64,000 nt of DNA from Hymenobacter sp. 15J16-1T3B (GCF_020711235.1 NZ_JAJFAV010000005.1:62001-126000), one strand, 5' to 3'. Positions 36,800 through 45,789 are shown, counted from the first letter of the stretch. Translations and numbers: made by a program. Notes: a model not told the origin generated them from the sequence alone.

Positions 36800-38761
36800 C
36801 TACAGCGGCTTGCGTTTCAGAATCAGGGCGTCGCGGTAGGCCTCACTGAGCTGGCCTACGACTTTGTTGTAGGCGGCGAATTGCTTGGGTTCGAGCAGCA
36901 GGTAGTTCACGTACACCTCCTTGTCCTGCACCACTTTGTTGCCCTCGCGGCGGTAGCTGATGCGGAAACCGGCCACCGCGTCGTCGGCCTGCACGTTGGC
37001 GGGCAGGTGGCTCAGGTCGTAGCCGGCGGGTATTTCGAATTCGGTTTGCTGCTTGGAGCGGCGGCAGTACTCGTTGGCGCGGGGCAAGCGGCGGCGCGCC
37101 ACGTCAATCTGGTCGTTGGTCAGCTCCCGCTCCAGGTTCAGGTTCACGTACAACTCGTCGCCGGCGCGCTGCACGTAGTCGTCGAGGTGAAACTGGTAGT
37201 CCACGGTCAGCGGCTTTTCGGCTTCGGCGAGGCCGCCCACGGTGTATTTGTCGACGAAGAACTTGTTGGAGCCGCGCTCCAGCACGCTGCGCACGGTGCG
37301 CTGCTGGGTGAGCTGATCGGCGCTGCGCAGGGCGGCGGTGGCGCGGCCCCGGGCGTAGCCGGCCAGGGCCAGCTGCCCGCTGCCGCGCAGGCTGGTGCCG
37401 TCGAGGGTGAGCTTGGTGGCGTCGGTGCGGGCGTTCTGCTCGCGGGCCACCACCGGCACCTCGGCCACCCGGCTGTGCTCCTGGTCGAGGCCAATCAGGG
37501 CTTCCTTGCCCTGAATCATGGCCGTGGGCAGGCCGAAGGGGTTGTAAGGGTCGGTGGCATCGAGGAACACCAGCTCGCCGCCGGCCCGCTCGTACACCGC
37601 AATCATGTGGTTGTCGACGCCGGGCGTGGCCAGCTCGGAGTAGCGGTAGGGCAGGTCGCGGGTGCCAATCCAGGCCAGGTGCGACTTGAGCCCGGCCAGC
37701 TGCAGCATGCCGTGGGTAAGGCTGGCCATGTCCTTACAGTCGCCGTAGCGGCGGGTGTACACGGCGGCCGGCGCGTGGGGCACGAAGCCGCGCATGCCCT
37801 GCTCGAAGGCAATGTAGCGCACGTGCTCCTGCACCCAGTGGTAGATGGTGCGGGCCTTGTCGTCGGGCGTGGCCACCTGGGCCGTGAGCGAGTCGACGAG
37901 GTGCTTAAGCTGCGGGGCGGGAGCGGGCTGGTCGAGGTCCTTCACGAAGGAGCGGTACATGGTGTACAGCTCCGGCACGCCCGAGAGCAGGCGCTGCGAC
38001 TTGCCGGCCAGCGGGGCTTCCTCCACGAAGTACACCACGTGGGGCAAATACCAAGCGTCCTCGGGCGCGTCGGCGTCGGTGGGCGGGGCGGGCAGGTTGT
38101 CGGCCACCCAGCGGTAGACCACGGTACTGCCTTTTTCCTCCTTGCTGAACTGCACGTTAGCGCCTTCGGTGCCGAACAGCTTGTAGTTCAGCTTCACCGC
38201 GCGCGGGGCCGTCACCGTCAGCTCGGCGTGGCGCACGGGCAGGCCGGTGGCGAAGTAAAACGGCTGCAGAAAGCGCGCGTCGCGGAATTTCAGCGTGTAG
38301 TCGCTGACGGTGCGGGCGCCGGGCCCCACGTTCGGGTAGGTGAAGTTGGTGGCCCGCACGTCGTCGAAGAAGATACCCGGCCGGATTTCGAACTGCTCGT
38401 GAAACTGCTGCACCTTTTGGGTGCGGTAGCTCGTGCCGTTGGGCACCATGGTGCGGGCCTCAATCTTCTGCAGCTTGGAAAAGTGCGAGCTGAATACCCG
38501 GTCGGCGGCGTAGGCGCCGGTGCCCTGGGCCACGTGCAGCAAGTCGCGGTGGTGCCGGGCGGATACGGCCAGCGAGTCGCCGCGCAGCTCCAGCAGCACG
38601 TCCTGGCGGTAGTCAAGGAACACGGCGGGCTGGCCGGGAAACTGCTGCTGGGCCTCGGCCAGCACCTGCGCGGGCTGCTGGGCCCGGGCCGGGCGGGCGC
38701 CGAATACGCTCAGGCCCAACGCGGCCAGGAAGGCCGCGCGCTGCCAATTATTTGCTGCCAT
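36800..38761 (-). CDS. DUF3857/transglutaminase-like protein with intact triad
   Basis: I placed the start at the ATG at 38761 (653 residues, MAANNWQR), which begins a signal peptide (AAFLAALGLSVFGARPARAQ). After a DUF3857 domain (about 45-270), the transglutaminase-like core shows the catalytic Cys in RYGDCKDMA (Cys 342), His in DNHMIAVY (His 385) and Asp in FLDATDP (Asp 401). Such proteins are secreted to the periplasm or outer membrane face and could cross-link or cleave peptides; the substrate is unknown. The start codon lies 14 bases inside the preceding MORN-repeat gene, implying translational coupling. Confidence 0.92.
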   Translation of the reverse strand: MAANNWQRAAFLAALGLSVFGARPARAQQPAQVLAEAQQQFPGQPAVFLDYRQDVLLELRGDSLAVSARHHRDLLHVAQGTGAYAADRVFSSHFSKLQKIEARTMVPNGTSYRTQKVQQFHEQFEIRPGIFFDDVRATNFTYPNVGPGARTVSDYTLKFRDARFLQPFYFATGLPVRHAELTVTAPRAVKLNYKLFGTEGANVQFSKEEKGSTVVYRWVADNLPAPPTDADAPEDAWYLPHVVYFVEEAPLAGKSQRLLSGVPELYTMYRSFVKDLDQPAPAPQLKHLVDSLTAQVATPDDKARTIYHWVQEHVRYIAFEQGMRGFVPHAPAAVYTRRYGDCKDMASLTHGMLQLAGLKSHLAWIGTRDLPYRYSELATPGVDNHMIAVYERAGGELVFLDATDPYNPFGLPTAMIQGKEALIGLDQEHSRVAEVPVVAREQNARTDATKLTLDGTSLRGSGQLALAGYARGRATAALRSADQLTQQRTVRSVLERGSNKFFVDKYTVGGLAEAEKPLTVDYQFHLDDYVQRAGDELYVNLNLERELTNDQIDVARRRLPRANEYCRRSKQQTEFEIPAGYDLSHLPANVQADDAVAGFRISYRREGNKVVQDKEVYVNYLLLEPKQFAAYNKVVGQLSEAYRDALILKRKPL

Positions 38762-41700
38762 AGACGTAGTTGTTCCAGTACGTGTCGGTGCGTTCGGGCT
38801 TGCCCTGGGCGGTGTAGTACACGGTGGGGCCGCTTTGCTCGCCGGCGCGCCAGCCTTCCTCGCGCAGCAGGGTGCCGTCGGCGCGGTAGTAGCGGCTGCG
38901 GCCGTGCTTTTCGCCGTGGGCGTAGGCCTCGTCGGCCAGCAGCTTGCCGTCGGCGCCATACTCGCGCTGCGGGCCCACGCTCAGGCCGTCGCGCAGGGTG
39001 GTTTCGCGCATGAGCTGGCCGTTGCTGTGGTAGAGCTTGCAGGTGCCGTCGAACTGCCCGTTGCGGTAGGTTTCCTCGGCGGCCAGCTTGCCGTTGGCGT
39101 AGTAGCTTTTCACGGTGCCGTTCTGGCTGCTCAAGTCCTGCCAGGCGCCGGGTTTGCCGTCGGCCTGCTGGCTGCGCCAGGCCATGATGTCGTCCTGCTG
39201 GTAGCGCTTCTCATAGATGAGCTGCCCGGCCGGGTCGTACGTGCGGCTCACGCCGTGCAGCTCGCCGCTGCGGTAGGTTTCCGCCGTAGCCACCTGCCCG
39301 TTGGCGTAGTAGGTGGTCCACTCGCCGTCCTTTTCGCCGCCGGCGTAGCGGCCCTGGCTGCGCAGCTTGCCCTCCGCCGAGTAGTACTTCCACTCGCCGC
39401 TGGGTTCGTTGCTCTCGTAGGTGCCCTCCACGGCCACTTTGCCGGTGGGGTAGTACGAGCGGTAAGCGCCTTCGCGGCGGCCCTGCCGCATGCCCACGCT
39501 GCTTTCGACCTGGCCCGAGGGGAAGTACCACTCCTTGGCCGCATAGAGGCCGCAGGTGAGGCCGGTGCGGGTGCGCAGCTTGCCCGAGGGGTAGCTGAGC
39601 TGGTAGTTGGCCGCGTCCACGGCCAGCTTCCGGTCGTCGAGCACGCGGCCGGTGGAGTCGTAGGCCACCACGCGGGTGGGCAGGCTAGCCTTGAACCACT
39701 GCTCGGCCCAGAGCTTGCCGGTGGGGGTGTAGCTGCGGCGCAGGCCGTTTTCGTCGCCCTGGTAGAAGCCGTATTCCTCGCTGAGCGTGCCGTCGGCGTA
39801 GTAGTCGCGCCAGGCGCCCTGCCGCTGCCCGTTCACGTACCAGCCCTCCTGCAGCAGCACCCCGTCGGCGGCGTACTGCTCGAAGCGGCCGTGCTTGCTG
39901 CCGGCCTCGTAGGTGGTGCGGGTGCGCACGCGGCCGTTGGGGTGGAAGGCTTCCACCACGCCGTCGAGCCGGTCGTCGCGGTAGCGCTGGCGCACCGAGG
40001 GCGTACCGTGGCGGTACACGTAGGTCCACTCGCCCTGCTGCAGGCCCTGGCGGTAGATACCGCTGTAGGCGGGCGTGCCGTCGGAGCGCAGGCCGCGCAC
40101 GGCCACGTCGCCGTTGCCGCCGAGGTTGTTTTGCTGCAGCGGCTTGCCCTGCCGGTCCAGGTACACCGACTTGCGGGCCCGGTCGTGGTCGTAGGTGATT
40201 TCGCTGTAGAGCTGCCCGTCCACGTCGTAGTCGCGCAGCACGCCGTGCAGCTTGCCCTGCGCGTCGTAAGTCAGCTCGGTGGAGGGCTTGCCGTCGGCGT
40301 AGAAGCTTTTCCAGAGGCCCGTGCGCTTGCCCTTGGCGTAGCTGCCCTGCTCGCGCACCTGCCCGTTGGGGTGGTAGCTGGTGTAGGCGCCGATGAACTC
40401 GTCCTGCTCCATGGTGCCACGGTATTCCACGCGCTTGCCGGGGCCGGGGTAGAACGAGGTAATCGGCCCCTGCTGCTTGCCGGCGGCCATTACCACTTCG
40501 TATTCGGGCGTGCCGTCGGGGTAGAAGCCCAGCAGCGGGCCGTCGGTCAGGTCCTGCTTGTAGGTGCCGCGCTCCTCCACCTGCCCGCTGGCGTAGTACT
40601 TCACGAAGGGGCCGTCCTGCTGGCCGGCGTCGCTGTAGCGACGCTCCTCGCGCACGGCGCCGCAGGGGTGGAAGATTTTGGCAGGCCCTACCGGCTCGCC
40701 GGCGCGGTAGTTGCCCTCGATTTCCTGCTTGCCGGTGTCATAATACTGCTTGAACGCCCCGGTGAATTTGCCTTGCGCGTCGTAGGTGCATTCGCGCAGC
40801 AGCTTGCCGTCGGGGAAGTAGTAGCGCCAAGCCCCGGTTTTCTCCCCGTTGGTGTAGCTGCCCTCCCCTTCCAGGTTGCCCTGGTTGTCGAAAAACTGCC
40901 AAGGGCCCTCGGGCATGACTTTGCCCGCCGCGTCGCGCTTGGCGTCGCCGAGGCCGCTCAGGGCGCCTTCGTCGTAGTACCAGGCTTCCACCTTGGTGGG
41001 CTTGCCGCCGCGCTCCACCGTCATGAAGTCGCGCAGCAGGTTGAGCTTGGGCCGGGTCGCGTCGTAGAGCTTGTCGACCTTGCTCATGTTGCCCTTCACC
41101 CACTTCAGGGCCTTTTTGTCGTCGGCCGAGCAGAGGATGAGGTAGGTGAAGGTGGTCAGGTTGTCGCCCTGGCGCAGCACCTCCACCAAGGGGCCGTAGG
41201 CGCGCTGCCAGAAGTCGGCCGCGGCGGCGTCCTGGGCGACGGGGAATTTCTCCACCAGCAGCTTGGTCTGCTTGACCACGGCGGCCTGGAAATTCACCGG
41301 GCTTTGGTAATCCTTGCGCAGGGCCACCCGCGAGGCCAGCAGCTCGTCGAGTTCGGCGAAGGCCTCGTTGGGCGTGGTGGCGGGGCGCTTGTCCTTGGCG
41401 TCTACTTCGAGGCTGCCCGCGGAAAGCTGCTCGGCCGTTATCAGCACGCCCTGGCTGCCGGCGGCGTCGGGCTGCAGCATCAGGTAGGTCAGGTAACCGA
41501 GCAGGGCGTGGGCCGCGTGGCCCTGCTGCACTTCCATGCGGGCCAGCTGCAGGTGGCTGGCCGGGTGCAGGGGCCGCAGCTCCAGGCTGCGCTGGTAGGA
41601 GGCCACGGCGGCCGCCGTCTGCCCGCTTTGCCCGGCCAGCGTCACGGCTTGGTTAAACCACAACGGGCCGGAGTAGGGGTACTGCTTGAGCCCGGTCTTG

Positions 41701-42119
41701 AACGTTGCCAGCGCCTTGTCGGCCTGCTTCAGCTCTTCCAGGGAGTTGCCGAGCGTGGCGTAGGGCATGGGGCTGCGCTGGCCCAGGTCGAGGGCGCGCT
41801 GGGCGGCGGCGGCCGCTTCCGCGTACTGGTCGTTGGCCCAGTACGACAAAGCCAGTTCGCCCTGCACGTCGGTGTAGGCCGAGTCGCTGGCCGGCACGCG
41901 CAGGTAAGTGGCAATGGCGGCGGCGAAGTCGTTCTTGTCGTGCAGCTCAACGCCCCGGCGCAAGGCCTCGCGCCCGAGCAAGGGCATTTGGGCAGGCGTG
42001 GCCGAAGCGACGGGGCGCACGGCGGCGCGCGGGGCATCGGCGGGGGCAGAGGGCTGCGCAGTGGCGGCAGCAGCCAGCAGGCTCAGCAGCAGCGTGGAAC
42101 CAGCGTAGCGGTAGGGCAT
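38748..42119 (-). CDS. Giant secreted TPR and MORN_2 (YwqK-type) repeat protein
   Basis: The product is 1123 residues from the ATG at 42119 (MPYRYAGS), with a signal peptide (TLLLSLLAAAATAQ). Residues of about 45-250 are TPR-like helices (ALSYWANDQYAEAAAAAQRALDLG, ALATFKTGLKQYPYSGPLWFNQAVTLAG). After a linker, from about residue 415 to the end there are some 25-30 repeats of roughly 23 residues with the pattern G-W-x-Y-Y-x-x-G-x-L-x-x-E-x-x-Y (for example KTGAWRYYFPDGKLLRE, SGEWKYYSAEGKLRSQG), the MORN_2/YwqK-antitoxin type. Shorter versions are common in Bacteroidota but this length is large. It is the first gene of an operon with two DUF3857 proteins and overlaps the next by 14 bases. Confidence 0.92.
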   Translation of the reverse strand: MPYRYAGSTLLLSLLAAAATAQPSAPADAPRAAVRPVASATPAQMPLLGREALRRGVELHDKNDFAAAIATYLRVPASDSAYTDVQGELALSYWANDQYAEAAAAAQRALDLGQRSPMPYATLGNSLEELKQADKALATFKTGLKQYPYSGPLWFNQAVTLAGQSGQTAAAVASYQRSLELRPLHPASHLQLARMEVQQGHAAHALLGYLTYLMLQPDAAGSQGVLITAEQLSAGSLEVDAKDKRPATTPNEAFAELDELLASRVALRKDYQSPVNFQAAVVKQTKLLVEKFPVAQDAAAADFWQRAYGPLVEVLRQGDNLTTFTYLILCSADDKKALKWVKGNMSKVDKLYDATRPKLNLLRDFMTVERGGKPTKVEAWYYDEGALSGLGDAKRDAAGKVMPEGPWQFFDNQGNLEGEGSYTNGEKTGAWRYYFPDGKLLRECTYDAQGKFTGAFKQYYDTGKQEIEGNYRAGEPVGPAKIFHPCGAVREERRYSDAGQQDGPFVKYYASGQVEERGTYKQDLTDGPLLGFYPDGTPEYEVVMAAGKQQGPITSFYPGPGKRVEYRGTMEQDEFIGAYTSYHPNGQVREQGSYAKGKRTGLWKSFYADGKPSTELTYDAQGKLHGVLRDYDVDGQLYSEITYDHDRARKSVYLDRQGKPLQQNNLGGNGDVAVRGLRSDGTPAYSGIYRQGLQQGEWTYVYRHGTPSVRQRYRDDRLDGVVEAFHPNGRVRTRTTYEAGSKHGRFEQYAADGVLLQEGWYVNGQRQGAWRDYYADGTLSEEYGFYQGDENGLRRSYTPTGKLWAEQWFKASLPTRVVAYDSTGRVLDDRKLAVDAANYQLSYPSGKLRTRTGLTCGLYAAKEWYFPSGQVESSVGMRQGRREGAYRSYYPTGKVAVEGTYESNEPSGEWKYYSAEGKLRSQGRYAGGEKDGEWTTYYANGQVATAETYRSGELHGVSRTYDPAGQLIYEKRYQQDDIMAWRSQQADGKPGAWQDLSSQNGTVKSYYANGKLAAEETYRNGQFDGTCKLYHSNGQLMRETTLRDGLSVGPQREYGADGKLLADEAYAHGEKHGRSRYYRADGTLLREEGWRAGEQSGPTVYYTAQGKPERTDTYWNNYVYGSK

Positions 42120-42230
42120 AGAAAAGGGGCAAAAACACAAGGATGCATCCGGCCATAGCGCCAAACGCTATTCGGATATTCCTACAATAATACTAGGAAA
42201 TCAACCCTGAATTACGCGCCCCGCCCCGAC

Positions 42231-42794
42231 TTATTTTTTCGTCTTCGCCGGCTTTTTAGCCGCCCGGGCCGGTGCTTCGGCCCGCGGATATACCGTCAGT
42301 TCCCGGTAGCCAAACGCCGGATCGACCTCGCGCCGAAACTCCGCGTCTTCCAGCACGCCAAGCACCAGTTCGGCCGTGGTGTACACCAAGTTGCCGTCGA
42401 GCAGGTGCCCGCCGATAGTGCGCCCGGTAGAATCGGCTACGGCGAGGTGCAGGTGACTGCCGCTTTCGGCCAGCGTGCCCACCAGCGACACGATTTCGAA
42501 GTGGCCGCGGTACACCGTCGGGCCCTCCTGGTTGGCCAGGCGCAAGGTGACCTGGGTCAGGCTGCCCACGCAGGTCAGCACGGCCGCGGCGCGCAGGTGC
42601 TGCTGCTGCACCAGCGCCGTGAGCTGCTGGCGCACGTCCTGGCCCGGCCGCAGGCGCACGGTGAGCGTGTGCATGCGCGAGGCCTGAGCGGTAACGTCGG
42701 GAGCCTGGGGCGGCGTGGGCATAGCAGCGGGCGTTTGGGCGTAGGTTGCGGGGCTGAGCAGCAGCGCGGCGCTGGCGAGAAACAGAAAACGCAT
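42231..42794 (-). CDS. Secreted PPC/DUF296-domain protein
   Basis: I placed the start at the ATG at 42794 (187 residues, MRFLFLAS), which begins a signal peptide (FLASAALLLSPATYAQ). The PPC (DUF296) fold is shown by VRLRPGQDVRQQLTALVQQ, AAVLTCVGSLTQVTLRLA, GHFEIVSLVGTLAES, and the metal-binding-like SGSHLHLAVADSTGRTIGGHL. A basic Lys/Ala-rich tail (RAAKKPAKTKK) follows. PPC proteins are normally cytoplasmic and often linked to an AT-hook in plants; an export signal is unusual for the family. The function in bacteria is mostly unknown. Confidence 0.88.
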   Translation of the reverse strand: MRFLFLASAALLLSPATYAQTPAAMPTPPQAPDVTAQASRMHTLTVRLRPGQDVRQQLTALVQQQHLRAAAVLTCVGSLTQVTLRLANQEGPTVYRGHFEIVSLVGTLAESGSHLHLAVADSTGRTIGGHLLDGNLVYTTAELVLGVLEDAEFRREVDPAFGYRELTVYPRAEAPARAAKKPAKTKK

Positions 42795-42820
42795 CGGGTA
42801 AAGATACAGTCGCGCTCCGG

Positions 42821-42890
42821 TCATCCTTGAGCAGCGCGAACTGACGGGCCTTCACTACGCCGCCCTGCGGTTCGCGCTGCTCAAGGATGA
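42821..42890. repeat. Dispersed inverted repeat pair (REP-like)
   Basis: Two perfect 20-base arms (42821-42840 and 42871-42890, core TCATCCTTGAGCAGCGCGAA) enclose 30 bases. The TCATCC-TGAGC-GCGAA layout is shared with the elements at 9547-9714, 30803-30906 and 34571-34753. It sits just upstream of the PPC gene, so it may also affect that gene's transcript. Confidence 0.72.
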
Positions 42891-42917
42891 TCATTCTTTC
42901 TCGGCCCCCGAAAAACA

Positions 42918-42945
42918 GAAAAAGCCGGTTGCAGCCGGCTTTTTC
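42918..42945 (-). terminator. Terminator of the sigma/anti-sigma operon
   Basis: An 11-bp stem GAAAAAGCCGG/CCGGCTTTTTC with a 6-base loop lies 55 bases past the stop of the DUF4097-like gene, with an A/T tract on both ends. Confidence 0.8.
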
Positions 42946-42999
42946 TCGTCACTCCGCCAATCCTGCCTTTTCCGAAACAGGGCACGCGGTAAGTTCTGT

Positions 43000-44277
43000 C
43001 TAGCGGTTAAAGCTCACGCTGCTGTAGCGGGCTTTGATGTTCACGTTGGCGGCGGGCTTGGCCTGTACCCCGCCGTACTGGCCCTGCATTTCGGTGCTCG
43101 ACGAACTGTTCTCCTCCGTGTGCACTTTCACCAGTCGCTTGTCCATCAGCACCTTGCCGTTCTCCGAGTTCACGTCGAAGTTGAAGCCCGCGTCGTCGGG
43201 GAAGTTCAGCAGGATGGTGCTGTAGCCCCCGTCGACGCTGATGCGGCGGAAGTTGCGGCCGGTGGTGCGCACCTCAAAGGCGGGGCAGTACTGCACCTTC
43301 ATGTCCATCTGCTCGGCCACTTTGTCGATGCTGAAGCGGGAGTAGCCGGTGGAGCCCTGCAGGTTGTACACGGTGCCCAGGTTCACGTCGCCGTACTTGC
43401 TGAGCACGGCCAGGCTTTGCACCGTGCCCATGTCGATGTCGGAGCCGTTGTTGCGCAGATCCACGCGCAGGCCCTCTTCCAGCCGCAGCCGGGAGTGGTT
43501 GGCCTCGATGGTGGCCTGCCGGGCGTAGGGCAGCACGGCCGCGCCGTTGTTGAGCCGCACCGCGTTGCGCGGGCCTTCGAGGCGGCCGGTGCGCAGGCTG
43601 CCGTAGCACACGGCCAGGTCCGTCGAGCCGGTCAGGTCGCCGGTCAGGCTCACGTCGCCGAAGGAGTTCTTCACCTTCAGCGGCGTGCTCTTGGGCATCC
43701 AGATGGTGTAGTTGATTTCGTAGATGCGCTGCCGGCTCCAGCACTCCTTGGGCATCTCGCCCAGTTGGGTCTTGAGCAGCAGCCCGACTTCGGGGCTGGC
43801 GTTGTCCTGCATCAGCACCTGGATCATGTCGAGCAGGCGCTGGGCTTTGTCATCCTCGTCGGCGCGGGCTACGATGTCGACCTCGGCCTTGATTTCGTTG
43901 CGCGTCCAGGTGTTCACCTGCACGCGGCCGTAACGGGTTTCCACCGTCAGCGGGCGGCCCGCCACCGCGGCGAAGGAGCGGGTGATTTTACGGGTCTTCT
44001 CGGCCGTCAGGCCGCTGTTGTTGCCGGGCTCGGGCTGCGGTTGCCCGGGGTTGGTCTGGCTGGGGTTCGTTTGCCCGTCCGAGGGCTGTTGCAGGTGCTG
44101 AAAGCGCGCGTCCAGGGTTTCGTCCCAGAAGCGGTCGGCGGGGCAGGGCTGCACGTACCCGCCGGCCGGCCGGGCTGCTGCGGTCTGCGCCGCGGCGCCG
44201 CGGGGACTAGCCACTGCGGCCAGCAGGGCCGTCAGCGCCAGGATGCCCTGCCGAAAAGGTCGAATCGGGGAATGCAT
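43000..44277 (-). CDS. Secreted DUF4097-like beta-repeat protein
   Basis: The 425-residue product has a signal peptide (ILALTALLAAVASPRGAAAQ), a Gln/Pro/Asn-rich linker, and then a beta-helix-like domain. Strand repeats such as TVETRYGRVQVNTW, KVKNSFGDVSLTGDL, AVCYGSLRTGRLEG and LSKYGDVNLGTV resemble the DUF4097/DUF2807 putative adhesin group. The C-terminus ends VNIKARYSSVSFNR. It is the last gene of an operon after a sigma factor and an anti-sigma gene, and starts 24 bases past the anti-sigma stop. It may be a periplasmic or surface sensor-effector of the envelope-stress circuit. Confidence 0.82.
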   Translation of the reverse strand: MHSPIRPFRQGILALTALLAAVASPRGAAAQTAAARPAGGYVQPCPADRFWDETLDARFQHLQQPSDGQTNPSQTNPGQPQPEPGNNSGLTAEKTRKITRSFAAVAGRPLTVETRYGRVQVNTWTRNEIKAEVDIVARADEDDKAQRLLDMIQVLMQDNASPEVGLLLKTQLGEMPKECWSRQRIYEINYTIWMPKSTPLKVKNSFGDVSLTGDLTGSTDLAVCYGSLRTGRLEGPRNAVRLNNGAAVLPYARQATIEANHSRLRLEEGLRVDLRNNGSDIDMGTVQSLAVLSKYGDVNLGTVYNLQGSTGYSRFSIDKVAEQMDMKVQYCPAFEVRTTGRNFRRISVDGGYSTILLNFPDDAGFNFDVNSENGKVLMDKRLVKVHTEENSSSSTEMQGQYGGVQAKPAANVNIKARYSSVSFNR

Positions 44278-44301
44278 GGGGTGGGTGGAAAACGAGGAGG
44301 A

Positions 44302-45072
44302 TTACTTGTCCGACGCCAGCGAGTAGGCGTCGTCGTGGTACTGGCGAATCTGCTCGCGGGTGCGCAGCTGCTGGTTCAGGATGTCCAACCGGATTTGCAG
44401 GTTCTGGTTCATCGCGTCGAGCACGGCTTCCGGATCGGGGTTCTGGAACAGCTCGGTGCGCAGCTGCTTGTAGATGGAATCCTGCGCCACCATTTCCTGC
44501 TTCCAGTCGGCAGCCTTGGGCATGGTGCCGGGGGCGGCAGCCGCGTCGAGCAGGTTCAGCTCGTGCTGCTTTTCGCTGATCTGGGCGGCGTAGTAGGCTT
44601 CCATACGGCGCACGGCTTTTTGCAGGCGCTTAGCCGCCGCGTCGCTCGACACGGGCATGGCCTCGGGCTCCCCGATAACGTCGCGTACGGCGGCGGGCTG
44701 CACGCCCAGCGAGGTAGCGGCGGCCGTATCGGTGCTGGCCAGGGTGGCAGTGGTTTCGCCGGTGCGGCGCAGGCCGTAGCCACCGGCCACCAACATCAGG
44801 GCCACGGCGGCGGCCGCGGCGTAGCGCTGCCAGCCGAAACCGGCGGTAGCGGAGGCCGCGGCGGCGGGCTGGGTGAAGGCCGGGGCTGCAGCGGGGTTCA
44901 GGGGCACGACGGGGGTGGGCGTCGCGTCCGGGGCTTCGTCAGCGTCGGCCGGCAGGTCGAGGCGGGCTTTGATGGCGTCCCAGAGGTCGAGGCGCGGCTC
45001 GAAGGCGTCGAAGTCGGCGCGGTTGCGCTCGACGAAGTCCTCAAGGCCGGAGTTGGGTTTCATGACAGTCAT
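44302..45072 (-). CDS. Putative anti-sigma factor, single-pass membrane protein
   Basis: The 256-residue product has a cytoplasmic N-terminal part (about 100 residues, with FEPRLDLWDAIKARLDL), one membrane segment (YAAAAAVALMLVAGGYGL), and a periplasmic coiled-coil region (KRLQKAVRRMEAYYAAQISEKQHELNLLD). It lies 84 bases downstream of an ECF sigma gene and just before a DUF4097-like gene, the usual layout of Bacteroidota ECF operons. No zinc-binding HxxxCxxC motif is present, so sigma binding is inferred from position and topology. MKPNS two codons downstream is an alternative start. Confidence 0.8.
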   Translation of the reverse strand: MTVMKPNSGLEDFVERNRADFDAFEPRLDLWDAIKARLDLPADADEAPDATPTPVVPLNPAAAPAFTQPAAAASATAGFGWQRYAAAAAVALMLVAGGYGLRRTGETTATLASTDTAAATSLGVQPAAVRDVIGEPEAMPVSSDAAAKRLQKAVRRMEAYYAAQISEKQHELNLLDAAAAPGTMPKAADWKQEMVAQDSIYKQLRTELFQNPDPEAVLDAMNQNLQIRLDILNQQLRTREQIRQYHDDAYSLASDK

Positions 45073-45156
45073 GGTTCTTTCGCACGGGGCTCCCCGCGGC
45101 CGGGGCGCTGATTGGGTGGGGCGCCCTTGGTGGCCGCTGATCTTATGAAACGATGA

Positions 45157-45789
45157 TTACAATCCTTGCTCGCGGGCCAGTTCCAGCAATTTCTTGCGGG
45201 CGCGGCTGTACTGCGACTTGGACGTGGATTCGGTGATGCCCATGATGGCGGCTATTTCGCCGTGGTCGTAGCCTTCGAGCAGGTACAGGGTCAAGACCAC
45301 GCGGTAGCCGTCGGGCAGCTCCTGGATGCAGCGGCGCAGCACATCGGCGCGCCACTGTACGTCGTCCTGCTCGCCCGGGGTTTTGGCGTCTTCCGAGGCG
45401 GCTCCGTCGTGCTGCTCGGCCAGGGGCACCAGCTGCAGGCGGCGGTTGCGCAGGCAGTTGATGCTCTTGTTGATGACGATGCGCTTGAGCCAGGAGCCGA
45501 ACGAGGAGTCGCCCTTGTAGGTGTGCAGCTCGCGGAAGGCGCTCAGAAACGACTCTTGCAGCACGTCCTCGGCCTCGGCGTAGTCGCCGGTGATGCGCAG
45601 CGAGGCGTTGAACATGGCTTTGGCGTAGCGCTTGTAAATCTCGGCCTGGGCGCGCCGGTCGCCGAGGCGGCAGCGCTCCACCAGCGGAGCATTGATGTCA
45701 ACGTAAGCAACGGCTTCCATAGGCGCAGCAGTTGTGGGGGAAGTCAGCGAATCACTAACGGCGGAGGGGGGTGGGTAAAGTTCAGACAT
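45157..45789 (-). CDS. ECF-type sigma-70 factor
   Basis: The product is 210 residues from the ATG at 45789 (MSELYPPP); an internal ATG at 45720 (MEAVAYVD, 187 residues) fits typical ECF length and could be used instead. Region 2 is visible as KRYAKAMFNASLRITGDYAEAEDVLQ and SFGSWLKRIVINKSINCLRN, and region 4 as CIQELPDGYRVVLTLYLLEGYDH and MGITESTSKSQYSRARKKL. A Glu/Asp/Gly-rich linker separates them. It is the first gene of an operon with the putative anti-sigma factor and the DUF4097-like protein, and diverges from the FkbM gene. Confidence 0.93.
   Translation of the reverse strand: MSELYPPPSAVSDSLTSPTTAAPMEAVAYVDINAPLVERCRLGDRRAQAEIYKRYAKAMFNASLRITGDYAEAEDVLQESFLSAFRELHTYKGDSSFGSWLKRIVINKSINCLRNRRLQLVPLAEQHDGAASEDAKTPGEQDDVQWRADVLRRCIQELPDGYRVVLTLYLLEGYDHGEIAAIMGITESTSKSQYSRARKKLLELAREQGL

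Noticed and set aside
38835-42158. 1107-residue plus-strand reading frame opposite the MORN-repeat gene
   Set aside because: Its content is repetitive Val/Gly/Ala/His-rich and mirrors the repeat protein. Long antisense frames follow from strong GC3 bias, and the minus-strand protein has a signal peptide, TPR and MORN motifs.
43120-45111. 663-residue plus-strand frame opposite the sigma/anti-sigma operon
   Set aside because: It covers two genes on the other strand with clear domains; its composition is that of an antisense frame.
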